Notes: a model not told the origin generated them from the letters alone. Shown: positions 7,318-15,700, numbered from the stretch's first letter. The stretch: 64,000 nt of DNA from a bacterium (GCA_037143175.1 JBAWZF010000004.1:1-64000), one strand, 5' to 3'. Translations and numbers: made by a program.

Positions 7318-8934
7318 ATGTCATCCGGTGAAATCAAGATGAAAAAGGTGTTGCTTTTGTGGGGTATCGCATTTTTTGTTACAGCACTGATTGGCGGGGG
7401 CATTGTGGCGCTACTTTTAGATATCAGTGAAAAGAAAGCCCAGGGCCGCCAATACCCCCTGATGCTCAACAAGGTTACCGATGACAATGTGGATTTTGAG
7501 GTCTGGGGTAAAAACTTTCCGTCGCATCTCGAAGCCTACAAGTCCATGGCGCAAAATAATACGTCCACCGAATTTGGTGGCAGTCAGCCCTATAGTAAAT
7601 TGATCAGGTATCCCGCCCTGACCGTGCTCTGGGCAGGTTACCCCTTCAGTATGGACTTTAATGAGGAGCGCAGTCATTACTTCTCGCAGATCGATCAGCG
7701 CGACACTAAGCGGAACAACAAAGAGTGGCTGAACGCCCATGGGTTGCCGAAATTTGCGGGACAGCCTGGCGCCTGTATGAATTGTCATAGTGGCTGGACG
7801 CCGAGTCTCATCAGGGAACTGGGCTGGGAGAAATTCAATCATACACCTTACTGGGATCTCATTGCGAAAATCGAAGCCGCTCATGGAGGCGATATTCACG
7901 GTTCGAAAATGGGGAGCACCTGCGCGGATTGCCATGCGCCTGCCGATATGTCGTTACGTGTCACAAGACCGGCCTACATTAATGCCATGCTTGCGCGGGG
8001 CTATGAGGCGGATGCTGAGCATGGGCTCAAGGCGTCGCGGCAGGAAATGCGCTCCCATGTCTGTCAGCAATGCCATGTGGAGTATTATTTCAAGGGGCCG
8101 GACAAAGTTCTGACGTTCCCCTGGGCAAAATGGCCCAAGGATCAGCCTCTCAGGATTGAAATGATTGAAACCTATTATGATGAGGCTCGGCAAACCACGA
8201 ACGGATTTAAAAATGACTGGGTTCACAAGGATACGGGCGCCTCCATGCTGAAAATGCAGCATCCGGAAACCGAGCTGTCCTCAAGTGGCATTCATGCACG
8301 TTCAAAAGTCTCCTGTGCAGATTGCCATATGCCGTATAAGCGCGAAGGCGCAGTGAAGATTTCAGATCACAATATTACGTCACCTCTTCAACATATCAAT
8401 GCGTCATGCCAGGTTTGTCACCCGGAAAGTGAAGACGACTTGAGGCTTCGGATACAAAAAATACAGCGTTCAACGGCCTGGTCTCTCAAAGAGGCTGAAG
8501 GGGCCATTATTGCCTTAATTGCGGACATTAAGGCTGCCAGAGAGGAACTTCTGAAGACTCCGGAATTGGCCAATGCCAAGACGGATGAGGAGCGCGAGGT
8601 ATTGCTGGCCCATCATTTGGGTGGGGCGAGGGAACTCCATCGCCGGGCCAGCATGCGTTGGGATTTTATCTCTTCAGAAAACTCCACGGGATTCCATTCG
8701 CCACAGGAAGCCGTCCGTGTTCTTCAAGGGGCCGTTGATTTGGCACGACAAGGGCAGTTGGTTTTACAGGCCGCCGTGCAGCAGGCCGGGGTCACAAACT
8801 TTAAAAATACCGTTCAAGGGATAATCCCTCCCAGGGGAGTCCCGATCAGTGATCGCGAAGATCTGAACGTGGGCAGTCTGCCCCCTGCCCGGCTTGAGCC
8901 GGTGGATGAGGCCGTGAATCGGGTGGAGTTCTAA
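7318..8934 (+). CDS. nrfA: Cytochrome c nitrite reductase, CxxCH active-site type
   Basis: Periplasmic pentaheme enzyme reducing nitrite to ammonium with six electrons. After an N-terminal signal anchor (about residues 9-32) there are five CxxCH motifs: CMNCH (Cys153), CADCH, CQQCHVEYYF, CADCHMPY and CQVCH. The catalytic heme of most NrfA proteins has CxxCK; here it is CMNCH, as in the minority CxxCH clade. Other active-site markers are kept: the tyrosine of VEYYF, the LKMQHPE segment (calcium site lysine and glutamine), and the histidine in SGIHARSKVSC. I chose ATG 7318 for its AGAAAGGGAAA ribosome-binding site; the 538-residue product is a little longer than E. coli NrfA. It forms an operon with nrfH, and an ECF sigma gene follows within ten bases. 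Confidence 0.94.
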   Translation: MSSGEIKMKKVLLLWGIAFFVTALIGGGIVALLLDISEKKAQGRQYPLMLNKVTDDNVDFEVWGKNFPSHLEAYKSMAQNNTSTEFGGSQPYSKLIRYPALTVLWAGYPFSMDFNEERSHYFSQIDQRDTKRNNKEWLNAHGLPKFAGQPGACMNCHSGWTPSLIRELGWEKFNHTPYWDLIAKIEAAHGGDIHGSKMGSTCADCHAPADMSLRVTRPAYINAMLARGYEADAEHGLKASRQEMRSHVCQQCHVEYYFKGPDKVLTFPWAKWPKDQPLRIEMIETYYDEARQTTNGFKNDWVHKDTGASMLKMQHPETELSSSGIHARSKVSCADCHMPYKREGAVKISDHNITSPLQHINASCQVCHPESEDDLRLRIQKIQRSTAWSLKEAEGAIIALIADIKAAREELLKTPELANAKTDEEREVLLAHHLGGARELHRRASMRWDFISSENSTGFHSPQEAVRVLQGAVDLARQGQLVLQAAVQQAGVTNFKNTVQGIIPPRGVPISDREDLNVGSLPPARLEPVDEAVNRVEF

Positions 8935-8943
8935 ATTTCCTTC

Positions 8944-9498
8944 ATGCAGGAAGACGACCATCCTGAATTTTATTCCGATCCCGACATTCAGCTTATGCTG
9001 GCGACAGCGGGTGGCTCCGAAACGGCTTTTGCCGAATTGATCCACCGCCACCAGAACGGGCTACTGAACTTTTTTGTCCGGATGGGCGTTTATAATGATG
9101 CCGAGGATCTAGTGCAGGAAACCTTTGTGAGGCTTTACAAGGCGAGGGGACGATATCGCCCTGCCGCCAAGTTTACAACGTTTCTGTATCTGCTGGCGCG
9201 GCATGTCTGGGCAGACAGGGGGCGTAAGGCGAAAATGCACAGGCGACTGGAAGACAGCCTGAAAACAGATGCTGAAATCGGCGGTGGAATGACGCTTCCG
9301 GTATCGCAGGCAGGCATGGATGTCCAGGAGGCTTTGGATCGGCTGTCCCCGAAATTAAGGGAAGTGATTGTGCTGAATGTGTACCAGGGAATGCGTTATC
9401 AGGATATTGCAGATGTACTGGAAATTCCGCTGGGTACGGTGAAGTCTCGGATCAACTTGGCACTGCTGGAACTAAGGGGGATATTTAATGAAAACTGA
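8944..9498 (+). CDS. ECF-type RNA polymerase sigma factor
   Basis: Extracytoplasmic-function sigma factor of 184 residues. Region 2 is seen at residues 25-95 (AFAELIHRHQ, then DAEDLVQETFVRLYK) and region 4 at 120-180 (LSPKLREVIVLNVYQGMRYQDIADVLEIPLGTVKSRI). It directly follows nrfA and its last 11 bases overlap the next gene, whose N-terminus looks like a membrane anti-sigma factor, so the two should form a sigma/anti-sigma pair. The signal and regulon cannot be told from sequence. It is not close to the second ECF sigma in this window (50222-50791). Confidence 0.93.
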   Translation: MQEDDHPEFYSDPDIQLMLATAGGSETAFAELIHRHQNGLLNFFVRMGVYNDAEDLVQETFVRLYKARGRYRPAAKFTTFLYLLARHVWADRGRKAKMHRRLEDSLKTDAEIGGGMTLPVSQAGMDVQEALDRLSPKLREVIVLNVYQGMRYQDIADVLEIPLGTVKSRINLALLELRGIFNEN

Positions 9499-10612
9499 GC
9501 AAGATGTGCTGGACCGGCTTAAGAGCCTGCCCCCTGTTGTGGTGTCCCATGACCTGGCTCCCGATATTTTGGCAAAAGTGAGGGCTGAGCGGAACAGCAG
9601 AAGAAGCAAACGGGCAGGACTCTGGCGTATTGTGATTCCCTTGGCGGCTGCGGCGTCGGTGGCACTGCTAGTGGGGGGGGTGTGGATAACTGTGGCAAGG
9701 ACCATGGAGCCTGGTCAAAAGGCTGCGGCATGGTTGTGTCAGACTCAGGAACCTGATGGCTCATGGAGCGTCGCAAAATGGGGAGGGAGCAAGCATTTTG
9801 AAGTCGCGCTGACCGGGCTTTCCCTGATGACGCTTCTGGACGGTGGGTCTTTGGGAAAGCCTGCGGTTGAAAAAGCGATTGGTTATCTGATTCAACATCA
9901 GCAAAAGGATGGGCGATTTGGGGCGGTGTTTTCAGGGACTCCTTATAATCAGGGGATTGCCACCTTGGCTTTGGCAAAGGCCTATGAATCCCGGAAAGAC
10001 GAGGCCCTCAGGGTGGCTTTGGATAAGGCGGTCGCGGCTATTTGTTCCAGCCAGTATCCTGATGGCGGTTGGGGCTACTCTAACGAGGCTCATCCGGCAT
10101 CCAATTTATCAATTACCATGTGGCAGATTGAGGCTCTGCGCCTGGCGTCGCAGCAGGGGTGGCCGCAACTGCAACCGCGGGTAGAGCGGGGGTTGTGCTG
10201 GATGGCGGGTATGGCGGCGGATGATGGTTCATTTGGATATCAGAAGAGTGGGGACACGCCAGGTGGGGCCTCGCAAACCCTCACAGCGATGGGTGCCATG
10301 AGTCTGTTGGATCCGGCCCACATCGGTTTGGTATCTCCCCGTCGACGCCAAGCCATCCAGACTCAGATGCAACGATTGGCGGCAAGTTCTGGACCGGATA
10401 TGGATTATTATCGCCGTTATTTCCTCACGGCTGCCCTTAAAAAAATGGATGAAGAGCCCGCTCACCGGCGTCTGGCAACAATGCGCCATGATCTTCTGGC
10501 ACTGCAGTTAAAGCGGGGCGCCGAGGCGGGGAGTTGGAAAGCTGATGACCGGTGGGGATCGGCTGGCGGCCGTATCTATGCTACCGCCTTAGCCTCATTG
10601 TCTTTACGATGA
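9488..10612 (+). CDS. Putative anti-sigma factor with squalene-cyclase-like toroid domain
   Basis: The N-terminal 55 residues look like a cytoplasmic anti-sigma segment (SLPPVVVSHDLAPDILAKV), followed by one transmembrane helix (about 48-70). The remaining roughly 300 residues would lie outside the cytoplasm and contain prenyltransferase/squalene-cyclase type repeats: QTQEPDGSW, QQKDGRFG, QYPDGGWGYS, DDGSFGYQ and a final GSWKADDRWG. This fold is an alpha/alpha barrel that binds ligands in enzymes and in complement C3-like proteins. The DxDD motif of squalene cyclases is absent, so it is more likely a sensor or binding module than an enzyme. It overlaps the sigma gene by 11 bases. A run of eight G at 9673-9680 falls in the membrane helix. 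Confidence 0.75.
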   Translation: MKTEQDVLDRLKSLPPVVVSHDLAPDILAKVRAERNSRRSKRAGLWRIVIPLAAAASVALLVGGVWITVARTMEPGQKAAAWLCQTQEPDGSWSVAKWGGSKHFEVALTGLSLMTLLDGGSLGKPAVEKAIGYLIQHQQKDGRFGAVFSGTPYNQGIATLALAKAYESRKDEALRVALDKAVAAICSSQYPDGGWGYSNEAHPASNLSITMWQIEALRLASQQGWPQLQPRVERGLCWMAGMAADDGSFGYQKSGDTPGGASQTLTAMGAMSLLDPAHIGLVSPRRRQAIQTQMQRLAASSGPDMDYYRRYFLTAALKKMDEEPAHRRLATMRHDLLALQLKRGAEAGSWKADDRWGSAGGRIYATALASLSLR

Positions 10613-10747
10613 CTTTATTCCTCTCGCGCTCTCAGGGCTGCGGAAAGTGGCAAATAGTTGGGGAGTTCTTGTCTTGCGTGGGGTGATGTGGTCTACTTTA
10701 TTCGTTTTTGGTAAAACTATGCCAGAATCAGGACAAGGCTAAATATA

Positions 10748-12025
10748 ATGATGGTCGATTTTTTGCATTATTCCGCTGTAATTTCCACAACGATCGTTGC
10801 GGGCATGGTGATTTATCAGTTCTTTTTGACGATTGGGGCTTTTATTCATCATCGTCGGACTGTCAAGGAGATGGGACGTGTGCTGCCTGGACTGGAGCAG
10901 TTTCCGGCGATAACGATATTGGTGCCGGCACACAATGAAGAACTTGTGATTGAACGCACGGTTAAAACGTTGCTCTCGTTGCGTTACCCTCAAGATAAAC
11001 TTACCTTAATGGTCATCAACGATGCCTCTACGGACGGTACTGCGGCGATTTTAGACCGGCTGCATGAGCAGAATCCGCGAGTTGAAGTGTTTCATCGTCA
11101 TAAGCCAGACGGCGGGCAGGGGAAAGCTGCCGCACTCAATGCCGCTGCCTTGCGTGTCAAAGACGACTACATTGCCATATACGATGCTGACAACTGTCCC
11201 GAACCTGATGCGTTGCTTCTGCTGATGGCGCGTTTTATCGCAAAGCCGTCTTTAGCGGCGGCTGTGGGTAAATTCCGGTGCGGCAACAAACGCCAGAATT
11301 TCCTCACCCGTTGCGTTAACATTGAGGGACTCTGTTTTCAAGGCGTTGTGCAGGCCGGGCGCCATATGCTACTCGATATTGCCTTTTTAACGGGCACCAA
11401 CTATGTGATCAAAAAAGACATTCTCTTGGAGGTTGGGGGTTGGGACGAAGAGGCACTGGCCGAGGACAGCGAGTTATCCACCCGTTTATACATGGAACGA
11501 TACAGGGTCGATTACGTGCCTTATTCGCAGACGTGGGAGCAGGAACCGGAAACCATGAAGGTGTGGATGACGCAACGCACCCGCTGGGCGCGTGGTAATA
11601 ACTACGCAATTTCAAAGCTTATCCGACACTTTGGAAGTTCAAAGGACAAGGCCCGCACTTTTGAAAATCTTTTCATGTTGACGATGAGTTATTCGTTTCT
11701 TATCGCCCTCGTTATCTCGCAGGTTGCGTTGATGCTATCATTATTCGGCTTTGAGCACCTCAACCATGATGCCGGTTGGATTTTCTATTTCTGGCAGTTT
11801 TCCGCCCTGTTTTATTTTGCTCAAATCTGGTTTGCCCTTTCCCTTGAGCGAGAGGCTCAGCCTGAAAGTTTGCTAGTCGGTTTTCTGATGTATTTTTTCT
11901 ATGGATACCTTTGGATGTTCGCTATCTTGCGCGCCCTTTATCACGATGTGGTCGTAAGAAAAGCACGCAACTGGGATAAGACGGTTCGTTTTGAGACCGA
12001 GCTTGAAGTCGGTCGCCAAAACTGA
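10748..12025 (+). CDS. Processive family 2 glycosyltransferase, membrane-bound
   Basis: Predicted inner-membrane polysaccharide synthase of the cellulose/poly-GlcNAc synthase type. An N-terminal membrane helix (residues 5-30) leads into a GT2 domain with VPAHNEE, ND.S.DGT, the sugar-nucleotide motif YDADN near residue 145, the acceptor motif AEDSE near 239, and the QRTRWARG (QxxRW) motif near 275 that marks processive enzymes. Three or four C-terminal transmembrane helices follow. No partner export genes lie next to it. The polymer made cannot be inferred. A PilZ protein is encoded convergently only 20 bases away, which suggests, without proof, control by cyclic di-GMP. Confidence 0.85.
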   Translation: MMVDFLHYSAVISTTIVAGMVIYQFFLTIGAFIHHRRTVKEMGRVLPGLEQFPAITILVPAHNEELVIERTVKTLLSLRYPQDKLTLMVINDASTDGTAAILDRLHEQNPRVEVFHRHKPDGGQGKAAALNAAALRVKDDYIAIYDADNCPEPDALLLLMARFIAKPSLAAAVGKFRCGNKRQNFLTRCVNIEGLCFQGVVQAGRHMLLDIAFLTGTNYVIKKDILLEVGGWDEEALAEDSELSTRLYMERYRVDYVPYSQTWEQEPETMKVWMTQRTRWARGNNYAISKLIRHFGSSKDKARTFENLFMLTMSYSFLIALVISQVALMLSLFGFEHLNHDAGWIFYFWQFSALFYFAQIWFALSLEREAQPESLLVGFLMYFFYGYLWMFAILRALYHDVVVRKARNWDKTVRFETELEVGRQN

Positions 12026-12045
12026 TTCTGTTTCACCTGTATCGG

Positions 12046-12411
12046 CTAAGAGGGTAAGGATGAGAGGGGTACAGAATAACTGAAGGACGTCAGTAATTTC
12101 TGGATCCCTTCACGTGCTTCTTGCGACAGATTTATGATTCTGAATCCCGATTGGTAATATCCTGATATGCCGCTGGGATGGCACCATGCGTTTTCAACAT
12201 GAAGGTGAAGAAATTGGTGACCCGTTAATTTTGGATCCACGGTTACGCGGATATTGAGTCTTTGTCCCGGCTCAAAATGGCATTGGCTATGGAGGCTGAT
12301 GCCTTCCTCGCTGAGGTTGGTGACGAGTCCCGTTGATTCTCCGGTCTGCTCATCGTGCGCAGGCCAGTAGGCCAGTGTCTCTCGGCGCTCCAAGTGGCGA
12401 ATCTTTTTCAT
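12046..12411 (-). CDS. PilZ-domain protein
   Basis: PilZ domains bind cyclic di-GMP. The 121-residue protein starts at ATG 12411 (MKKIRHLERRETLAYW) and shows the expected N-terminal arginine pair (ERRE, in place of RxxxR), the NLSEEGISLHS segment that stands for the second half of the motif (D/NxSxxG), and a beta-rich C-terminus ending YYQSGFRIINLS. The motif is imperfect (S in the NxSxxG position kept, first arginine group altered), so binding is not certain. The gene begins only 11 bases after the tRNA gene on the same strand, too close for its own promoter, and no clear Shine-Dalgarno is visible. Confidence 0.75.
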   Translation of the reverse strand: MKKIRHLERRETLAYWPAHDEQTGESTGLVTNLSEEGISLHSQCHFEPGQRLNIRVTVDPKLTGHQFLHLHVENAWCHPSGISGYYQSGFRIINLSQEAREGIQKLLTSFSYSVPLSSLPS

Positions 12412-12422
12412 AGAGGAATAAG

Positions 12423-12499
12423 TGGTGGGCCCGGTCGGACTTGAACCGACGACCAAAGGATTATGAGTCCTCCGCTCTGACCAACTGAGCTACGGGCCC
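12423..12499 (-). tRNA. tRNA with CAU anticodon, probably tRNA-Ile2
   Basis: A complete cloverleaf with encoded CCA. The 7-bp acceptor stem is GGGCCCG/CGGGCCC, the D-arm is AGCTCAGTTGGTCAGAGC, the anticodon CAT lies at 12465-12463 in a 7-base loop on a 5-bp stem closed by a G-U pair, and the T-arm contains GGTTCAAGTCC. The C4-G69 and C5-G68 pairs and the T-loop resemble bacterial tRNA-Ile2, which TilS modifies to lysidine, more than elongator tRNA-Met. The PilZ gene follows on the same transcript strand. Confidence 0.9.
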
Positions 12500-12524
12500 G
12501 TCATTTGAAATGACGAACGTGGGT

Positions 12525-12552
12525 ATTATGCCTTTCGCGGCGATGACGGCAA
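12525..12552 (-). promoter_or_regulatory. Candidate sigma-70 promoter of the tRNA and PilZ gene
   Basis: On the minus strand TTGCCG (12552-12547) and CATAAT (12530-12525) are separated by 16 bases. The predicted start lies about 20 bases before the mature tRNA 5' end. Between them is a perfect palindrome (12499-12515, CGTCATTTGAAATGACG), which would form a leader hairpin or be an operator. Confidence 0.5.
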
Positions 12553-12642
12553 GATCTTTTCGCTTACGCCAATGAGTTCTGGTTGCGTATGAATTGGACT
12601 TAGGGTCTCGACTTTTAAAAAACAATACTTTATCTTTGCGGC

Positions 12643-13542
12643 ATGAGTAACATGGCGGCTAAGGATGAAAGTCATCAACATGCGGACCTGGAAAGTCAGG
12701 TGTGGAGTGCAATTGCTGCATTTGAGCAGATAGTTGAAACCATTCCTAATGACCGAGTTTCGCTTGAAGCGTTATCTCATGCCTACGAGCAGGTTGGCGA
12801 TTTGTCGCGTGCCCGGGAATATCTTGTGCGGTTGGCTGGCGTTGTCATTGAGGAGAATGATCGGGATACCGCAGAATTTTTAAGAGAGCGGTTTTTGCGT
12901 TTTGCCCTCACTGATCCTATTGCCGGAGATGCAGGCGCCAGGCTTGATGCTTTTCTTAATGTAGGGCAGCCCCAAGCGAAGCAATTTGATTTATCAGCGG
13001 AACAACTGACGGACGACCTGAAGAAGGATGATGAGGCGGAAAATCGCAATGCGCATGTTGCCTCGGAGCTTTCTTTTGCGTGGACTTTGTTCCAGGCAGG
13101 GGAGTTGACCCAGGAGGATTATGCCGTGGTTGCACAGGATTTAAGCGCGATCTCAACAAATTCTGCGTTAGTGACGGTGTCTGTGCTCCATACGCTTCAT
13201 GACCGTTCAAACAGGGGTTTAGAAAGGATCATGGCGTTTGCCGCCCGAGATTCAGGAATTCCCCTTGTTCCGCTATCTTTGTTCGAAATCACGGAGACAG
13301 TATTAAGTTTTCTGCCGCGGGATTTTATGATCCGCTACGGAGTCATACCCTTTGAACTGATGGGGAGTGACGTGCTGGTCGTGTTATTGAACCCTTACAA
13401 TAAGACGCTGCGTCAAAAAGTTCAGTCATTAATCGAACACAGGTGCCATTTCTTCATAACACCCCCAGCTGATTTTGATAACACAATGGAACGTTTTTTT
13501 AAGAAAGAATCGAAGCCACTGGCAGTGTCTGTTACTCCGTAG
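12643..13542 (+). CDS. TPR plus MshEN (GspE N-terminal-like) domain protein
   Basis: The N-terminal part (residues 15-100) has a TPR-like helical hairpin (VSLEALSHAYEQVGDLSRAREYLVRLA). The C-terminal part (about 195-285) matches the MshEN/T2SSE-N fold found at the N-terminus of GspE, PilB and MshE ATPases: IPLVPLSLFEI, FLPRDFMIRYGVIPFEL, DVLVVLLNPYNK. In MshE this domain binds cyclic di-GMP. There is no ATPase domain, so it is a stand-alone adaptor or regulator. Its 3' end overlaps the convergent GspB-like gene by 11 bases. A link to the type II secretion system at 37-48 kb is inference. Confidence 0.75.
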   Translation: MSNMAAKDESHQHADLESQVWSAIAAFEQIVETIPNDRVSLEALSHAYEQVGDLSRAREYLVRLAGVVIEENDRDTAEFLRERFLRFALTDPIAGDAGARLDAFLNVGQPQAKQFDLSAEQLTDDLKKDDEAENRNAHVASELSFAWTLFQAGELTQEDYAVVAQDLSAISTNSALVTVSVLHTLHDRSNRGLERIMAFAARDSGIPLVPLSLFEITETVLSFLPRDFMIRYGVIPFELMGSDVLVVLLNPYNKTLRQKVQSLIEHRCHFFITPPADFDNTMERFFKKESKPLAVSVTP

Positions 13543-14296
13543 TAGCGCCTACAGAGAGTAGTTTGACCTCTCCGCTGAATTTTAGCTTCACCTTTTGCTT
13601 GTCTATGGAGTCAATAACGACACCCTCTATGGTTTCGCCCGGGCTCATCATTTGACCATTAAGAATCACGGCACTCCGACCATTTTTTGAACTTCCGATG
13701 ATTCCTGATACCGTTAGTTTCGGCCAAACAACTGGCATTTCGAGTTTGGCAGGGGTGGGGGGCGGAGGTGCAATCTTTTGGGGAAGGGGGGGGGGCTCAG
13801 CTATTGACAAGGGTGAGGCGGGAATGACTGGTGCGGCAACAGGTGGCGGCTTGGGTTGCGATGTTTGCGGAGGAGTCAAAGCGGTTTGTGTGGGGTGTGG
13901 TGTTAAGAGTTGGGCTACGGTTGTCGTGCTAGATACCGGGGGCGGCACCGCTAATAATGTTGTGTTATTTGTGGCACCTACGGATAGGTTAGAAACTATT
14001 GATATTGGTGTGTTTGTCGGTCCGACCGACTTTACGATTAATGTTCCGGGTTTATTGTGCCAGAGTCCAAGTCCATAGAACAGTAGCCAGAGAACAAAAA
14101 GAATAGCAAGCACCCCACCCCCAACGATCCCAGCAAGCAAGACCCATGGGCGGCGGGCTGGTTCTTCGGCATTTGCAGGAGGTTCTGGCGTGGATTCAGG
14201 TGACACATCGGGAATAGGAGGAGGGGAAATGGAGGCATTTCCTGATTTGTCATTTTCTTCCCGTTGTTTTCGAAGGGCTTCTTCTATCAAGCTCAC
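13532..14296 (-). CDS. gspB: GspB-like type II secretion accessory protein
   Basis: Predicted bitopic inner-membrane protein: a cytoplasmic N-terminus (MSLIEEALRKQREEN, the usual start of GspB/ExeB-like proteins), one transmembrane helix (about residues 52-75), a long proline-rich periplasmic linker, and a C-terminal GspB domain (LTVSGIIGSSKNGRSAVILNGQ, then PGETIEGVVIDSI). GspB proteins help assemble or anchor the secretin. I chose GTG 14296 because CAGGAGAG lies just before it. A run of ten C in the coding strand (13795-13786) lies before the GspB domain and could slip. The main gsp operon is 23 kb away and lacks gspC, so this protein may take part of that role. Confidence 0.8.
   Translation of the reverse strand: MSLIEEALRKQREENDKSGNASISPPPIPDVSPESTPEPPANAEEPARRPWVLLAGIVGGGVLAILFVLWLLFYGLGLWHNKPGTLIVKSVGPTNTPISIVSNLSVGATNNTTLLAVPPPVSSTTTVAQLLTPHPTQTALTPPQTSQPKPPPVAAPVIPASPLSIAEPPPLPQKIAPPPPTPAKLEMPVVWPKLTVSGIIGSSKNGRSAVILNGQMMSPGETIEGVVIDSIDKQKVKLKFSGEVKLLSVGATTE
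13786..13795. repeat. Homopolymer of ten G inside gspB
   Basis: Ten consecutive G on the plus strand, read as CCC CCC CCC C in gspB. A one-base slip would shift the frame before the C-terminal GspB domain. Confidence 0.95.
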
Positions 14297-14443
14297 GATA
14301 CTCTCCTGTTTATTGATGACTAATAACACAACTATGGATATTCGTCAAAAGCTTGTCAAAAAGCTTTGAGTTCCGCAGGCAAGTTCTGTAGCTTGTCGTT
14401 CTCATATTTATCGGAATTTGCGTTTTTGAAAGGTGTGGTGTGC

Positions 14444-15700
14444 ATGGCAACTCCTGATTATAAATCGGCTTATAAAACCATCATGGATGATCATTTTTCT
14501 CCCCGTATGGAGATCAGCTTTATGGAAGAGGATGGCCGGCGACAAACACTGAGTTACGAGAAAACTGCGTGGCAGATCGAGGGTGTGAGAAAAGGATTGC
14601 GATATGGCGAAAATCCCGGGCAGGAAGCGGCGCTTTATAAGTTAGTTGGGGGAAATTTGCGGCTGGGGGACGTCACCTGTTTGCAGGCAGGGCGAGCTCT
14701 GGCTTCGGATGTGGAGCTTCTGCAATCTGGTAAACATCCTGGTAAGACGAATATTACCGATGCAGACAATGCATTAAATATCCTGCGTTATTTGATGGAC
14801 GAGCCTTGTGCGGTCATCGTCAAGCATAACAACCCTTGTGGTGCCGCCCGATCCTTTTCCTTGGCTGACTCCTATCAAAAAGCTAACAATGCGGATCGGG
14901 TGGCTGCTTTTGGTGGGGCTATTGCGCTGAATCGGGCGGTTGATCAGGAAACTGCGGAATTAATAACCCAAAATTACGCAGAAGTGGTTATTGCTCCTGA
15001 TTTCGAGGAAGGCGTGATGAATGTTTTTGCTAAAAAGAAAAATTTACGGGTCATGCGAATCGGGAACATGACCCGACTGCAAGAGTTCGCGGGGAGCGTT
15101 GTCGTTGATATGAAGTCGCTCATGGATGGAGGGCTTGTGGTTCAAACCTCTTTTGTCCCAAAGACGAAGGTGAAAGCTGATTTGTCGCCTGCTCTAGCCT
15201 TATACAAAGGTAAAGAATGCAAGATTAACCGTTTGCCTACGGAGAAGGAGTATTCCGATCTTTTGTTCGGCTGGCTGATTGAGTGCGGCGTTACCAGCAA
15301 TTCGGTGCTTTATGTAAAAGACGGCGTGACGGTAAGTATTGGTGCTGGTGGTCAGGATCGGGTCGGAATGGCTCAATATGCCAGAGATAAAGCCTATCGT
15401 AATTATGCCGATCGCATATCCCTGGAGCGATATGGGATGCTTTATAACAACCTGGGCGATGAGCTCCAGCGCAAAGATATTGATGATGAAACGGCTATAG
15501 CCAAAGGTGGCTTGGTGGGTTCTTGTATGGTCTCTGATGCCTTTTTCCCGTTTAGGGATGGTGTTGAGGTGGGGTTACGTGAAGGGATCGTTGCTGTAAT
15601 TCAACCGGGTGGATCTGATCGTGATTTTGAAGTTATTGAAGCTTGTAATGAGGCAGGTGCCGCCATGGTGTTTACGGGGCAGCGGTGCTTCAAGCACTAA
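14444..15700 (+). CDS. purH: AICAR formyltransferase, stand-alone domain
   Basis: Cytoplasmic purine synthesis enzyme adding a formyl group from 10-formyl-THF to AICAR. The 418 residues cover only the AICARFT half of bifunctional PurH: RYGENPGQEAALY, the catalytic KHNNPCGAA motif, AAFGGAIALN, then SIGAGGQDRV and the C-terminal GLVGSCMVSDAFFPF and AVIQPGGSDRD. The IMP cyclohydrolase (MGS-like) domain that normally precedes it is missing and nothing like it is near, so another protein must close the ring. ATG 14444 (MATPDYKSAY) was chosen because homology starts there and AAAGG precedes it. mcsA follows ten bases after the stop. Confidence 0.88.
   Translation: MATPDYKSAYKTIMDDHFSPRMEISFMEEDGRRQTLSYEKTAWQIEGVRKGLRYGENPGQEAALYKLVGGNLRLGDVTCLQAGRALASDVELLQSGKHPGKTNITDADNALNILRYLMDEPCAVIVKHNNPCGAARSFSLADSYQKANNADRVAAFGGAIALNRAVDQETAELITQNYAEVVIAPDFEEGVMNVFAKKKNLRVMRIGNMTRLQEFAGSVVVDMKSLMDGGLVVQTSFVPKTKVKADLSPALALYKGKECKINRLPTEKEYSDLLFGWLIECGVTSNSVLYVKDGVTVSIGAGGQDRVGMAQYARDKAYRNYADRISLERYGMLYNNLGDELQRKDIDDETAIAKGGLVGSCMVSDAFFPFRDGVEVGLREGIVAVIQPGGSDRDFEVIEACNEAGAAMVFTGQRCFKH

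Noticed and set aside
13741-13800. G-rich stretch as a G-quadruplex regulator
   Set aside because: The G runs are explained by proline codons of gspB; loops are uneven, so only the slippage risk of the ten-G run is kept.
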